This document shows, one piece after another, positions 12,331 to 24,793 of a DNA stretch of 64,000 bases; the stretch's first letter is position 1, and every line of letters starts with the position of its first letter. The notes below the pieces were generated by a model. It had not been told where the DNA came from and made no database searches. It worked only from the letters and a program-made list of their open reading frames with translations. Source of the stretch: Leptodontidium sp. MPI-SDFR-AT-0119 (lineage: Eukaryota > Ascomycota > Leotiomycetes > Helotiales > Leptodontidiaceae); the NCBI GenBank assembly GCA_020726505.1, contig JAHLEZ010000018.1:1674001-1738000 (forward strand). Reading direction: 5' to 3'. Made by a program: the position numbers and the translations under genes.

Positions 12331-13442
12331 CCGATTAATATAACATTTGCGACACCGCGACACATATCGTGCACCCAGCACCCCACTACTCGAGTCCACC
12401 TTTAATATCGTCCCCACTCTTCTTCCTCCGCAGCTCTCCTGCATCGTCGCCGCCGCCTTTTACCATTTCATTACCCCGCATCTCGTTGCGTAGTACATCT
12501 AGCAACGGCCCGAGCTAGGACGGGATATATATAGTAGATGGACCGAATAAAAGGAAGCGTAGGCGTACGTCTTATAGAGCACTACATAAGGTAACCAAGT
12601 CTAGCTAGCTAAAACGACCTTTAACTAAGGCGATCGAAGTTATGGGCACGAACAATGTAATAGGCGAAGTCTTCGATGGGCAAGTGTAAAAGTCAAACCC
12701 AGAGTTACTACATACTAACATGGAAGAGGCTACTATTCTCAAGGGCGAGCTCCCAGCCACATCCCCTCTTAAAGTAAAAAATGCCTGTGAGGAAGTAGAT
12801 CTAAAAAAATCAGGTTACATCCTTAGAAGGTGGTATGCTAGAAATACTACGGCGAAAAGACGTTATTGAGATTATAATATCCCAAGTATTAATAGTTACG
12901 AAAGCTCGGACTCAAGCAGCCTTTGATATTCTCCCCTAATAGAAGGCACTTCTTTTCTTGTTAATACAGACTATTGTCGAGACAGTGTGGTCGTTGTCGC
13001 TAATAGTTTATTCGAGCGTTCTCGAAAATTGCCCTAATACTGACTGATGCTCTGTACATTCTCAGCCGTAACCAGACAAGACTAGTGGTGACACCAGACT
13101 ATGAAACTCTTACCTCATCCACTCTCAAATAGTGCGTGATATACCTGACATGTATCGAAGGGTTCTAAATGTAGCAAGTACCCTGACCTCCTCACCAACT
13201 TCATCTCCCTCCCACCCTCCGCATTTCATAACCTGAGCCGTCTCCGCCATCGAGCAATAATGACCGAATAAGTACTCCAGTACTCCGACATTTGCACGAA
13301 ACAACCACTCCACCGCTACCCAATAATCGCGATACCTGGCAACGATCAACGACTCGAAATCAATCGACGGCCATTTTGAGAACATACCTGGGCGAGTGGA
13401 GTCGTGAACAGAGTTTGCCTCGAGCGTCCTCGATCGCTCGCC
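12331..13442. other. Intergenic region upstream of the Zn2Cys6 regulator relic
   Basis: Balanced-composition sequence with no frame I would call a gene. It should hold the former promoter of the regulator that starts at 13443. Confidence 0.4.
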
Positions 13443-15629
13443 ATGTCGTCGTCCGTGAAGAGGGCCTGCGATGCCTGCCATTGCCGTAAAGTCAAATGCG
13501 ATGGTATCAATCCATGTCGAAATTGCTCGTCTGCTCAGTTATCCTGCACATACAAGGCCATACCGCAGAAGAAGGGCCCAAAGGGCTCCAGGGCCAAGGT
13601 CATCAGTGAGCTACGCGAAACGCAACGACAAAGTACGCTTTCATCCAAGGTTGCCAATCGATTGAATGGCATAACATCTCCGCCATGTAGACCGACACTT
13701 ACGCCGACTCCAGGTCTCCTTACCAACGAGATGGTGAAGGATTGTATCGAGTTCTTCTTCACGAGTATGTATCCCACCCTACCGATCTTGCATCGTGGAC
13801 GACTCGAACAGCAAGCGATGTACGCGGATCAGAATATCGATACGTACTGCCTCTTAACATCACTTTGCATATTCATGATGATATAGCCGGGAATCGGAAT
13901 ACCGGGTGATCCGCTGGGTCTCGACAGTCTGCCAGGCGCGAACCTGATATCGGGAAATCTATTGATGGAGGAGACACTGAGAGTCAGGAAAAGCTACGAC
14001 CATCTCGAGACACCGACCTTGAACAGCCTGGCGACCAGTTTCTTCCTCTTTGGATGCTTTTTCGGTCTGGATTTGCACAATAAAGCTTGGTTCCATCTGA
14101 GAGAAGCGACAACTTTAGCACATATTTTAGGGTTACGGAAGGAGGACACATACTTGCAGTTCGATGCGATAGATTCTTCGAGAAGAAGTAGGCTCTATTG
14201 GCTTTTGTTTGTGACGGAAAGGTAAAAATGACCCCTTTGCGGCATTTATTCAACCTCTCTAACTTGTTCGCAGAGCCTATGCCCTCCAACGACATCGACC
14301 TCTCTCGTTGCAAGCCACAATCACCCTCCCAACACAACAGGACGACCCGTCGTATACGCAAGCGGTTCATTTGAACGGATTTATACATTTAGTCAATCTA
14401 TTCAGACCCTTCGATGAAGGATTTGTTGCGCTTTGGAATAAGACGAGGACAGATTGTTCGCCATCATATCTTGCTGACTGCAGAAACAACTTACGGATGC
14501 CCTTCCAAAATATCTGAACTCTACAGAGAACCAAGCGGCCGATTTGCGTACGAGTCAGCAATAGCTGAGGACGATGGTTTGGCAGTTAAGCATCCAGAAT
14601 AGATGTTTGAGCTCTGGAAGTGATGATCCAATCATGACGTTCCAGTATCCTGTTGATATCTCTGGAGACTTGATCCCGATGACCTCTCAGTTCTCACATC
14701 AGAGAGAGCATGGAGGTTCACGGGATCGGATTGGTAAGTGGTATACGTCTTCTCAAAGGCCACCAACTAATGGTCTACAGATTGAGAAATTGTTCGATGT
14801 TGCCTGTTCCTTGACCGATGTTCTGTCGTTACTCCCACCTAATCCAGATCCCTTCCAGCTTGGCCCAAGAGATTATTTACACGATTTCATGACGCTTCTC
14901 TCTGTTCTTCGCAATGGCGATAATCGCTTCTTGCTCCTACTTCTGGCCAAGGTCAATGATGTTCTTCCCCGCCTTGTCAATCCAATGCTTCAAACTGTGC
15001 CAGATACTCTAGCTTGCGCCGAGGTCGACGTTTTCGATGGCTTTGGAACTGCTGGCGTTGGTATCGCATCCAATTTCCCAGGATACAATGGAAACGGAAC
15101 ATCCGGAAGTAGTGATTTCAAGATGGAGCCCGAGCAGGATTTCAACAGAAACAATATCGCGAGCATGCCTGTCTACGATAAAAGGATCGAAGAGCTTGGG
15201 TCTCCAATCAATAACCGCGAAGGTGGTGATAACTCGCCATACGCCAGCCCCACAACTATGCAAAGTCCAATGGAGTTTCCTGGCCTGAGCGACTACAGCG
15301 GATATACCAATCTCAACTCACTAAGCATCGGTAGCAGCATCAGCTCCAAAAACCACTTGGGTAATTTCGGGGAGGGAGTAGGAGGAGGCGGAAGACAGGT
15401 CAATTACAGGAGGGACTTCGACTTGAGTACCTTGAATGGCAGACAAGTCAACGGGGACGGAATGAGTGTAAGAAGACCTCCTATACGACAGGGCAGTGGC
15501 AGCAGCTACGGTATGCAAATACCCAGGAGTATCCCGGAGCAGTATACCGGATTACAGCGGGCCCATAGTGGGAGAGATGATAACAACATGGGAATGAGCC
15601 AAGGTGCAGGCGCTATGCCCTATCGATGA
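13443..15629 (+). pseudogene. Zn2Cys6 (Gal4-type) transcription factor, disrupted
   Basis: The N terminus at 13443 gives a canonical Zn2Cys6 cluster (CDACHCRKVKCDG...C..C......C) followed by QKKGPKGSRAKV, a signature of a conserved sugar-metabolism regulator group (AmyR/SUC1-like is my best guess). The fungal-specific middle domain follows (FFFTSMYPTLPILHRGRL; RSRLYWLLFVTER). Introns fit at 14222-14273 and 14734-14780. At least three lesions break it. TAG at 13884-13886 falls where a Gln is expected. A single missing base near 14475 shifts the frame. TAG at 14562-14564 falls where a Trp is expected. A further shift seems to lie just before the second intron (about 14700-14725). The C terminus is Gly/Asn/Ser-rich and ends at 15629. 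Both stops fit CpA-to-TpA changes. Assembly error is less likely given several independent lesions. Confidence 0.8.
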
Positions 15630-17050
15630 GCCTTCTCCACGTATGTGCTCATTCTGGAAATCGTACAAGCCTGGACTCTATCAAGTTGGGCACACGAAGT
15701 GCTGATGCAGGGCATCCTGGGCTCTGCCGCTCATACGAGCAGAGCTTAAATCAAAAGCATATCTAAGACGAACCGTCAGAGCCTGAGACTCAATCAAAGC
15801 GATCGATCTCTGACAATGTTGTGGCCAGTAAGACGTACCGCTGTCTCAGACGCAGTGAGACTGCTATGTCGACGATCCGTCCACACGAATTTACGCATGC
15901 ATTCTGTGGAGGATATTTGGGAAAATGGGACTCACTACGGGAGTTCTGTAAATTGGCTGTTAAGGTTTAATTGACTAGGGATTTTGTCCTTTGTATAATT
16001 TGGTGTTGGGTCGTGGCATTGCGTTGCAGGCTTGCTGTTTAGCAGCACAGCTACGGTTCTGGGGATGGATAGGAAGGCATATTGGGAGTTTTTGATCTGG
16101 ATGCTTGTATTTGAGGCGGCGGTATAAATAGAGGTAGGTAAGGAATATGATCAATGAAAGTCAGTCAGTCCTCTGAGATTTTACTGCCGAGTTGGTTGGT
16201 GATGTGTGATTGACTGATATTCGGGTGAGCTGTATGAGGCTGCGTTGATCTGATTGCCGATGAATGAGAGTATGAAAGGGAGGATTAGGTAACTGACTAT
16301 ATGGTCGTTAGATATCTTAGTGAGATTAGCTCACCGCCTTCGCGAGGAGAGTCAGCTAGGGAGCTATTGGCTTTGTCTAGTCGTCGGGGTACGTAACTTA
16401 CCTAGGGAAGACCAGGGTTGCGTTCTGTTTGGGCTCAAGCGCATCGCGTTCATGCTGGGTGATGATTATGTCCTGTAATGACTTGAATGATGGCGATGGC
16501 CGATGTGCTATTGAGAATGGTTAGAATTGTCGATGGGTGAGAGGGCAGGGGTGGGGTTGAGGAGTGGACGTCGGTGATTTTGGGGTGGAGTTTGTGCAGG
16601 GGCTTGAGGTCGGTCCTGTGATGGATTGGGTATCAAGACTCAAGCAGCGAGTCAGGTTCATGCTCTGAGAGAAGGAGAAGAATGGCTATGAGGGGATGAG
16701 ATGGCTAGTCTTGGTCGAGGGGGTGATTGACGAAAATGGGGGTCTGAGTTGTTGAGGAGCGCTATTTCTTTCTCCTTTATTGTTACCCTGCCATCCCCTC
16801 GTTTAAGGTTGTGGCTAAGCGAGAAACTGTAGATTGAGCAGTTTGAGTGGGAAATTGCACATTGAGATGTCTGACTCGGGGTGATTGGGTCTAGTGGCAT
16901 GTTCAATTCTATGATTTATGGCGCTGTGTAGCTATTGGTTTTGTGGGTGGTGGTTATTCCTTGACTGGGCTTTTATGCGAGGGTGTAAGATATGCCCTAG
17001 TGCTGCTTTGCATGCCTCTTGGGGGGTGTTGGTAAGGGGACCTCTTAATT
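15630..17050. other. Intergenic region between the regulator relic and the coiled-coil gene
   Basis: About 1.4 kb of balanced sequence with no recognisable gene, RNA or repeat. It should contain the 3' ends of both neighbouring genes, which converge on it. Confidence 0.45.
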
Positions 17051-19771
17051 TTAGAATACCTCTTCGGCTTCCCCGCGGATGTCGATTCGGAGTGCTTGGC
17101 GGAGCTCGTTTCGTCTCTGTTACAGAATATATTTGTTAGCATCTACAACACTTCACACCCTTTCTCCTCTCTCCTCCATCCCCCACAGGAAAAAGAAAAA
17201 TCCTCACCTTATCGGCAATCCCATTAATATCCACCAGCGCTTTCTGCACATAATTCCCCATCAGGGTCTTCTGGCCCGCGCTTTTATGCTCCATGAGACT
17301 GAGTGTGCCGAGGAGATCTAGCCCGGGCATGATTTGGGACTTAGAAACGTCGACGTACATGCTGGCCAGCTCGAAGGTCACGGCGTAGTTTATGCGTAGG
17401 ACGTGAGAGGCATATTTGATGTCCTGGGGAAAGGGAGGGGGTGTTAGTTGGGGAAAGCGGGAATGGGAAGGGGAAAAGGACGGGCAGAGGGAAGAAGCGT
17501 ACCTCGAGCGGTGATTCAGCCTCCACCTCCATGATGAATACGGCCATCTTATCTTCTGACAGGGACTTGACGACATTATGCAGCTCCGTGAAGAACGAGC
17601 TTAGTTTTTGGATCTGCTTCTTGAGATCTGCGAGCGCTGCTAGGCAATCTTTGAGGATGGCTATGATTTCGCCCTACACACTCACATATTAGATTTACAA
17701 CCTATACCTTGACTCTTGATCAAGATATCGAAAACCTGGAAGGTGGGGAACAGGTGAGGTGGTCTCACCAAGGTCAAATTCTCGTCATTCAGTCTTTTTG
17801 CCCTCAACTCAGCTTTCAGCAGATCCAACTTTGCCTTCTCGCGTTTCTCCTGCGCGAGCCGGTAGCTCTCTTGCATCATGTCTTTGATGCGGGTACTGAC
17901 TTCTACTCTTTGCATTCTTTGCTTTGCGATAGAAATACCTAAGCGAGGCACCTCAGGTCAGCAACAACAGCATGATACTTCATCTCTCGCCCGATTCGTC
18001 GTCTGCAAGAAAAGAAGAGCTGGATAAACTTACCCTCACCCCCGCTCTGCGCCCCCATGCTACTGACAGTGCTGTGCTGCCTCCGAGTCCGGATTTGACT
18101 CGCATGAGACCCGTAATTCTGAAGCGCGGCGCCAAGGTTCTGCTTCCACCCAGCGGAGACCTGGGGCTCGGGTTTCGGCTTGTTTTCTTTCTTCATTCCT
18201 TCCGCAGCACGCTGGATTTCTTTCGTAATCTATCAGGGAACACGTCAGCTTGAGTAGTCTCGCTCCAGGCGAAAGGGGCTCGCTTACAGAGACGGCACTC
18301 GCGAGCGCCTCCCTAACAGCCACCACCTCGCTGTCCGCAGACTGCACCAGCGGCACCTGAGACAACTGTACCTCCAACCCCCTAAGCACGCCCTCGATTA
18401 GCTGCGATTGTGCAGGCCTGTAGTTGACGAGCAGATCCTCCATCCCACCATCCTGCGCGACGATGCCGCAGAGGACGGAGAATTGGTTCTCGACCTCCGT
18501 GTTAAGAACAAAGGACGCGATATCCTCGCCGACCTGGAAATTCTGTGGTTGATGTGGGCCTGAGGCGGGGGATGCCTGCTGCTGCTGCTGCTCGCGAATT
18601 ACGAGACGTGGGATGCCGAAGTCTTGGGGAAATCCGTTTTTGGCGACTTCTTCGGCGATGTCGAGGGTTTTGTTTATGGCGTGCTTGGTGAGCCTGATCG
18701 TGCCTTCGCCGAGGTCTACGAGGGAGTTTTTGATGCCTGGGTGGTGAGTTAGTGGCTTTGGGTTTGAGACGAGGTTGAAGTGTGAGGGGAAGGAGGAGGT
18801 AGAGTACTTGGCTTGGCGCTCTTGTACGCTTTCCACATTTCGGCTGTGGCTTTGTCGAGATCTGCTTGTGCTTTGCTCTCTGCTTTCTCGAGCTTCTTGG
18901 TTTCGGTGACCAGGGAGTTCTTGGTTGCTATGGCGTCGTAGAGGTTGCTTTTGTTTTCGTCGAGGGCGTTGGTTGTGTTGTCTGTTGTGCGGTGCAGTGA
19001 GAATTCGGTCTTTCAGGCTGAAGAAAAGGAGTGGGAGATGAATAATGCATGGTTCACTTACCTTTAGAGCTCAAACAGGCCTTAAGTATATCCTGCGAGT
19101 TCTCCAACCACGCCTTGAACTTCTTATCCATGACCTCCGTCCCATCCTCGCATCGCTTGGCCATTTGCTCGAGCTGCTTCAAGAGTTTGGGCACGAGAGT
19201 CGTGGCGAGTCTCTCATTTTCGACGCCTTTCAGGATTTTCTCAATCTTTGGTGCGATTAGTCTTACATAACAGCTACGAGATAGGGAGGAGAGATAGACC
19301 TACCAGACCCTGCGGCTCACAGATAAACCTGGTTGCGAGTTGGACTTTGTTCATTTGCGACTGAGCTTCCTGGAACGCATCTCGTCCAAGATCGGCGCAG
19401 TGCACGAGGTTAGACCGGACGTGCTTGTACCTGTATCCCAAATGGTATCAGCATTTCCAATCCATAACTGAACAATACTCTAATTCCACCGACCCATCTT
19501 TCCCAGCTCCTACCCGGTCATCGCTCTAACTACTGAAGAAAATGGTAATAACCTACGGCGAACTCGGCACTTCAAGCTCAATCAGCGCCGACTTGGGCAC
19601 CGAAGCAGCAACATAGCATTCCCCCAAACAACTCAGTGCTAGAGGTGCAGCGCGGAGGATCTCAGACCAGTCGTCAAAGAGGATCGCTTGCAGAGCCGTT
19701 GTGTCCATTACTTTTCCGTCGCGGATGGTGAGCTGGGAGATGAGCTCGAGGTTGGGGCGGGAGGCGACCAT
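17051..19771 (-). CDS. Large coiled-coil protein, 10 exons, function unknown (possible partner of 20814-22000)
   Basis: Exons (minus strand, in order): 19771-19557, 19430-19304, 19245-19062, 18981-18808, 18736-18288, 18229-18034, 17938-17769, 17673-17503, 17423-17208, 17116-17051. All junctions use GT-AG, phases agree throughout, and the sum is 656 codons including the stop, about 655 aa, so the gene looks intact. The product is predicted soluble and helix-rich. A globular N terminus (1-70) is followed by long amphipathic segments rich in Lys/Glu/Ala/Leu. A polyGln-containing linker lies near residue 285. A second helical block follows in the C-terminal third (KKQIQKLSSFFTELHNVVKS, then a moderately hydrophobic FELASMYVDVSKSQIMPGL). 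I do not recognise a named domain. The head-to-head coiled-coil neighbour suggests a two-component complex; helical pore-forming families of the XaxA/YaxA type are one possible comparison, as inference only. Confidence 0.75.
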
Positions 19772-20813
19772 GTTGAGGAGAGGTGGTTGGAAAGTGTAGA
19801 GCTATGTAGGTGGGGAGTGAGTTGTGGATTGAGATGCGTCGTTTGATATTTGTGCTTGAAGGGGAAAATAGCGCTGATCTGGGTATGGCTTTGCAGTTCA
19901 AGAGATGAGGAGTGGTCTATACTTGAGCATCTCTCCTCCACACATCAAAATCTAAGCCCGAATGCGCATCGCCCAAATATTTCTAATCCCCATCACCTCT
20001 TTCGGCCCCCAAGTTCCTTCAGCTTCAATTATCCTCATCTCCAAAGCCTTCCCACCAGCTAAAATGCGCTGGCCCCACCCCATTGGGTCCACCACCCATC
20101 CAGCACTTTCTGCACAGTGCAAAAACTTTATTCTCAAGACAGTAGAGTCATCGTTGAATCTCAGCCCCGTAAGGCTTCCTAAACCCCTAAGTATGCCAAC
20201 AGCTGTCGTGGACTATGGTGTGGAGATGTGCTGGCCGTCCCAGCGGCCGTGGCCAATCGGAAGTTTGGAAAATCGACGCCACCACCTCCCCTATCTGCGG
20301 GTTCGCCTCGTTAGTGCCCGATCCATCAATCACACAACCCAATCCCTCTCTCAACCCAATCCGTCTCTCAACCCAATCCGTCTCTCAACCCAGACGACAG
20401 GCGATGCTGATGGTGTCGCAATTGGTGCTGGGTTTTTACCGGATTGATCACCGAGTAGTCTTCCTCTGCACGTATGATGCGTTCGCAGTTGATGGCTAAT
20501 CGAAGGATCAGAGTTTATGTGTGGTCTGTTGTTCGCTTCAGCTGAGGGCTGCTGTGTGACACGTCAAGGCTGAGTTTTTTTCGACGAGTGTGGTTTGAAT
20601 GATAGCGAAACCTTAGATAGGCATCGGTCGTGATATAGCGAAACAAAACGGTCTGTATGAGCACAATCAGTATTCTTCGAAATATCTTTTCCACAACTTC
20701 CTCCTCACCAAGCTTTCGCGACACATCGCTTCTAGGCACCTCGCTTCAAGTATATACAAGAGTTGTCAATTCCACAAAAAACCCGAAAGTCAATTCATCC
20801 TCACGAAACGAAG
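19772..20813. promoter_or_regulatory. Shared divergent promoter region of two coiled-coil genes
   Basis: About 1 kb between two start codons facing away from each other, with no convincing gene inside. It contains a pyrimidine-rich 17-bp tandem repeat at 20335-20394. Shared regulation of the two genes is plausible from the layout but not shown. Confidence 0.5.
20335..20394. repeat. 17-bp tandem repeat, about 3.5 copies
   Basis: Successive copies of CAACCCAATCCGTCTCT with single-base variation (CCCTCTCT in the first copy). It lies inside the divergent promoter. Confidence 0.8.
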
Positions 20814-22000
20814 ATGTCAGACGCAAACATGAATCTCGTCTGCCTCTCGATGGAGTTCTCAATCCTCTGCTTCAAAATCTCCACCCTCACCAAAACTTCC
20901 CGTCGTCTCCGAAACGATAACTCCGAGCCCCTGTATAACGCCCTCCAGTCCACCGTGCAAAGCATCCAGTGTACCTGGACTGTGCTCCAAGACTCAAAGC
21001 CTCTCCTCGATAAATCCAGTACTTCCAACGACGAGAACGACGACTCCTTCCTCCTCGAAGACGAAGATAGCGATAGTAAACTCACCGTTCTTCAAACCTC
21101 AGTCACCGACCTCACACAAAGCATCAATGTCCTCACAGCACAAACAAAGGAAGGGCTGGCCGAAGCCGCGGACCTCAAGCAACAGAGCGTGGAGCTATAC
21201 ACCTCGGCCCAAGCCCTCAACCAAAAGCTGGAAGATGCGAAGACGGAGATGGAAGGCGAGCTAAGCGTGAAGAGGGAAGATTTGAACCGTGCGATTAGGT
21301 TGTATAATGCAAGAGTGGAGGAGTATAATAAGGCGTTGATTGAGTTGGAGGAGCTGGAGGAGGAGTTAGAGGATAAGAAGGATAATCGGGCTGCGTTGAG
21401 AGTGGTATGTGGACTGTGAAAACGTCTGAGTGAATGCTGACTTGTGTACAGGGTCGTGTTGCGATGTGGGGGACTTCATTGTTCCTACCTGGCATGGCAG
21501 TAGTCGCAGCCGGCATGGAAATAGCAGCCAAGTAAGTGCCTCCCCTCCTCCCTCCCCAAAAGTCGATTTCCTAACCAACTCCCAGAAAACTCCGTGACAA
21601 CATCTCCGCGACCAAGTCCCGCAAATATACCTGTGAATCCAACATGGGCAGTGCCGAATCCTCCATGAACACCTTCAAGTCCCAAGTCGCAGAACTCGAC
21701 CGCGTCGTCAGCCGCGCCTCGGCCCTCGTCGACGACTGCGAGAGCCAAGTCTACAGCTCCGAGTATGCGATGCGGCGTACGAAGGACCTGGCTGATCGGC
21801 TGACCGATATTGATAAGGCGGCTAGTCATCTGGCGATGAAGATGGGGGGTTTACGGGACAGGACGGAGATGATGGAGTTTGTTAGGGATGATGGGAGGGC
21901 GTTGAGAGTTGCGGTCGGGGAGTTTATGGATGAAATTTCAAAGGCGGGACAGAGTGATTTGGTGGGTATTTGTGAGCCGTTGATGATGTTGCTGAAGTGA
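20814..22000 (+). CDS. Coiled-coil protein with a central hydrophobic segment (alpha-pore-forming-toxin-like architecture)
   Basis: Exons 20814-21404, 21452-21531 and 21586-22000; GT-AG junctions, consistent phases, 361 aa, TGA stop. I chose the ATG at 20814 because it is the first in frame. About 190 residues of helix with an acidic loop (SLLDKS..DENDDSF) and a long heptad-like coiled coil (residues about 95-195) lead into a short hydrophobic stretch, TSLFLPGMAVVAAGMEIAA, encoded almost alone by the 80-nt middle exon. A second helical arm of about 135 residues follows. Helix, hydrophobic hairpin, helix is the layout of ClyA/HBL/XaxB-type alpha-helical pore formers, and the length is close to XaxB/YaxB. 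That is a structural analogy from hydropathy, not a homology I can demonstrate. It is divergent from the larger coiled-coil gene at 17051-19771. Confidence 0.75.
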
Positions 22001-23169
22001 TTGCGATGATGAGTCGTTGGGGCTGGAGACACCTGTGTATACCCCGAGATTGCATAATCTAGGATTTCTTTGCGGTTCGACTACCGCGGCTTTCTACAGA
22101 GTTCCGTGGCGCCGAGGGATATACTGCATTGCATTTTCGGTGAAGATGGGCAATTCCTGCCTGCCGCCGGAAAGGGAAGGCGGTCGCCGAGGCCGATACT
22201 TTGACCTCCTTATCACCTGACAAGGGATCATTAAGGCTAGAGCACTCCCTACTCATTACACGGACCGCGTTTATATTAGTAAGAGAGATTCTTCCTCTTG
22301 TTTTACTACCTGAATAGTAAGTGTCGTTAAATTCATATAATGGATCTTCTTTCTTTCAATCTAACTTATAATATCTTGATTTATATAACGTACAAGTATG
22401 CAATCCACTCTACAGCAATTACAAGGCACTTATACGACCACCACAAAGCTGCTATCCCACTCGGTAAGGTCTAGGAATGTGCCCATCTCTTTACCCTAGA
22501 TTCTCTTTTACCTCCTCGGGAAGTGAAATAGCTCCATAATCTGACTCTCCTCGCGCTCCCTTAGAAAAACACAGAATTTTGAACCACCACTTTATTACTC
22601 TGTCACCATACTGATATATCGATATATTACGTGGTACATGAACCGGTACTGCACCGACAAAATTAAGAGGGGAAACGTAGTTGTCAATGTTTTTGTTTAC
22701 CCGGCCCCGCAGCGCACGGGCCCTGTAGTGATGGCAACCCTAGGAGCCCCACTAAAAAAAGGGTGCCAAAGTTGCTTCTGGCAGTCAAGGGGATAGGTCG
22801 ATTTTGGTGGTGGCTTGTGCCAAAAATCGGCAGTTTCCCGTCCACACGTAGAGGTTACACCATCCGCAGCGATTGGGCTGTGCGACCCATCGACGTGATC
22901 CTGCCGAGCCAGTAATATTGTCCATTCTGCAGCAATATAGCAATACAGCAATACTAGCGATACGCCCGAGCGAAATGGTACAGCGGCGCTGGAGCCTGAC
23001 GATGCAGGGCTGGACACAGCCCCAATGATGCACGGACTGATGTCGTGAAGAGATTATATAGCACCTCACACCACATAAGGCAAGCAGCCTGTTGTGGTAA
23101 CTATTTATTCTTAACATTGCATCTGGTCAAGTTTTGTGTACGGCTTTCTATACTTCGAAGATTGCAGCG
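22001..23169. other. Intergenic region upstream of the ubiquitin-fusion gene
   Basis: No gene recognised. Near 22925-22960 there is a short run of GCAATA(T/C)A-like units. The part around 22.3-22.6 kb is slightly AT-rich and could be an old repeat remnant. Confidence 0.4.
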
Positions 23170-24793
23170 ATGATTATCTACGTTAAGGATAGTAAGTCTC
23201 CATAATTATAACTGCTCGAAGATATTGGTTACCCTAACTTGTTGATGTTCAGTCACTGGTCGCACTTTTCGACTGGATGTCGAGTCCAGCGATACAATCA
23301 AGAGCGTTGCAATGAAGATCCAAGACGAAAACGGCATTTCTATATCCGAACAGCGTTACATCTACGCTGGAAAGCAGCTGGAGCTTGGCCACTCGTTGTC
23401 ATTCTACAACATCAAAATGGAGAGCACTCTACACCTTGTCCAGCGGTTGCGTGGTGGTCCTTATCCGCTGGGGAGCAATGCTCCGAGTAGGATTGCATTT
23501 CCAACGGAGCAGGGAGCACCTCAGAGGATAGACCAGTGGAAAGCCCTAGCGGATAACGGAAATTTCGACGCAGACACTCATATCGTGGATCCGCATGCAC
23601 ACTACGAAGAGCTACATTCACTTCAGGAGACGACTATAAAATCATCGGAGTTTTACCGTCAATCTGGAGTGTACCGCCTAGATGATACCAAGGAGGCTTC
23701 AAATCCACAGAATTTGGTATCGAGACCTACTGCGCCGCAGTGGATCAGAAACCTGATGCTGAACCTCCAAGAAGGCAACGCAGCACCAAATAAGATTTTT
23801 TTAAGTCTCTACGAAACCTATAATATAGTCTACTCGGTCATCAACAGCTTCGATATCCTGGAATCAAGGCAATTTTGCACGTCATTCTTCAGTATTCTCG
23901 TGGAGCGATGCGATGGTGCAGTTGCTGAAATCGTCAAAATTCACAAGGAACTCCTGGTCGGACTTCGCAGTTCGCTTGAGATAGCGATGACCACTGCCTG
24001 TGACGGGGTAGACCTAGAGAGCGCCCATGAGACGATCATAGATTGCATTGGGCCAGCTGCTCAGGAACTGCTAGACATTCTTGACTGCAAGCAACTGGGA
24101 AGCGATATACTTATTGTGAATACACTCCCAGAGATGCTGAATCTCTACCGTATGTTAGCTTGTATTCTGGACCTTGGCTTGGTCAGTTATGTTGGATCAC
24201 ACGCGGCGCGATTCGATACAGAGATCTTTCAGCAGAACATGAACCCTTTGAGATTTGACCTGCGAAACAATCTCTCCTTCGATTGCAATTTGCGAACTCT
24301 AGCCTGCCTTGACGGCTTCCTCGATGCGAAATTAGTCTGGGTATTCCGAGCTGGAGTGAATCTCCCATCAGCAACCATACAAGTCAAGAATAAAAACCAG
24401 AAAAAGCTTTCTATTCTTACCACTATCGATGCTCTCGCCGATATCTGGGGCAGCGTGTGGGCAGAAGCCAGAGAGGAGGGTTTGGGTGACAGGAAGCGTG
24501 TACGCGTCAAGAAATACCATGTTTCGAAAGGAGTTATTCGACGGGTCCGTGAAGATTCTGAGCCTCTAATTCAAGGGGTAGTGAAATGCCACTGGTATAG
24601 TTGGACACAGGATTCTCGACGGCGGTTCTCAACGCTACTCACCAAATGGGACGATCTAACCATGGCGGTGGATAATAAGCTGCTTATTGGGAACAACATA
24701 CGGATCAACAATAACTGTACTTACAGTCTTCAGGAGTACGAGATGAACTACAGCGACATGACTAACAGCCTGGGTACAATGCCTTCTGCTTAG
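23170..24793 (+). CDS. Ubiquitin-fold protein fused to a large unknown region (first segment, to an in-frame TAG)
   Basis: Exon 1 is 23170-23191 (MIIYVKD), followed by a 61-nt intron (GTAAGT, branch CCTAACT, TTCAG) and exon 2 from 23253. Residues 1-76 are a full ubiquitin fold: [17 protein letters not shown], then [20 protein letters not shown] and [12 protein letters not shown]. The segment ends in LRGG like genuine ubiquitin but diverges strongly elsewhere. About 440 residues of unrecognised, mostly helical sequence follow (hydrophobic segments such as [20 protein letters not shown] near residue 320). Translation meets TAG at 24791-24793 and stays open in the same frame to 25864, so this is probably the front of an 877-codon gene with one nonsense codon. 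LRGG at the junction would allow cleavage by a deubiquitinase; that is inference. Confidence 0.65.

Noticed and set aside
22925..22960. Short GCAATA-type repeats as a CRISPR-like or satellite array
   Set aside because: Only about three irregular 8-10-bp units without spacers, in a eukaryotic sequence.
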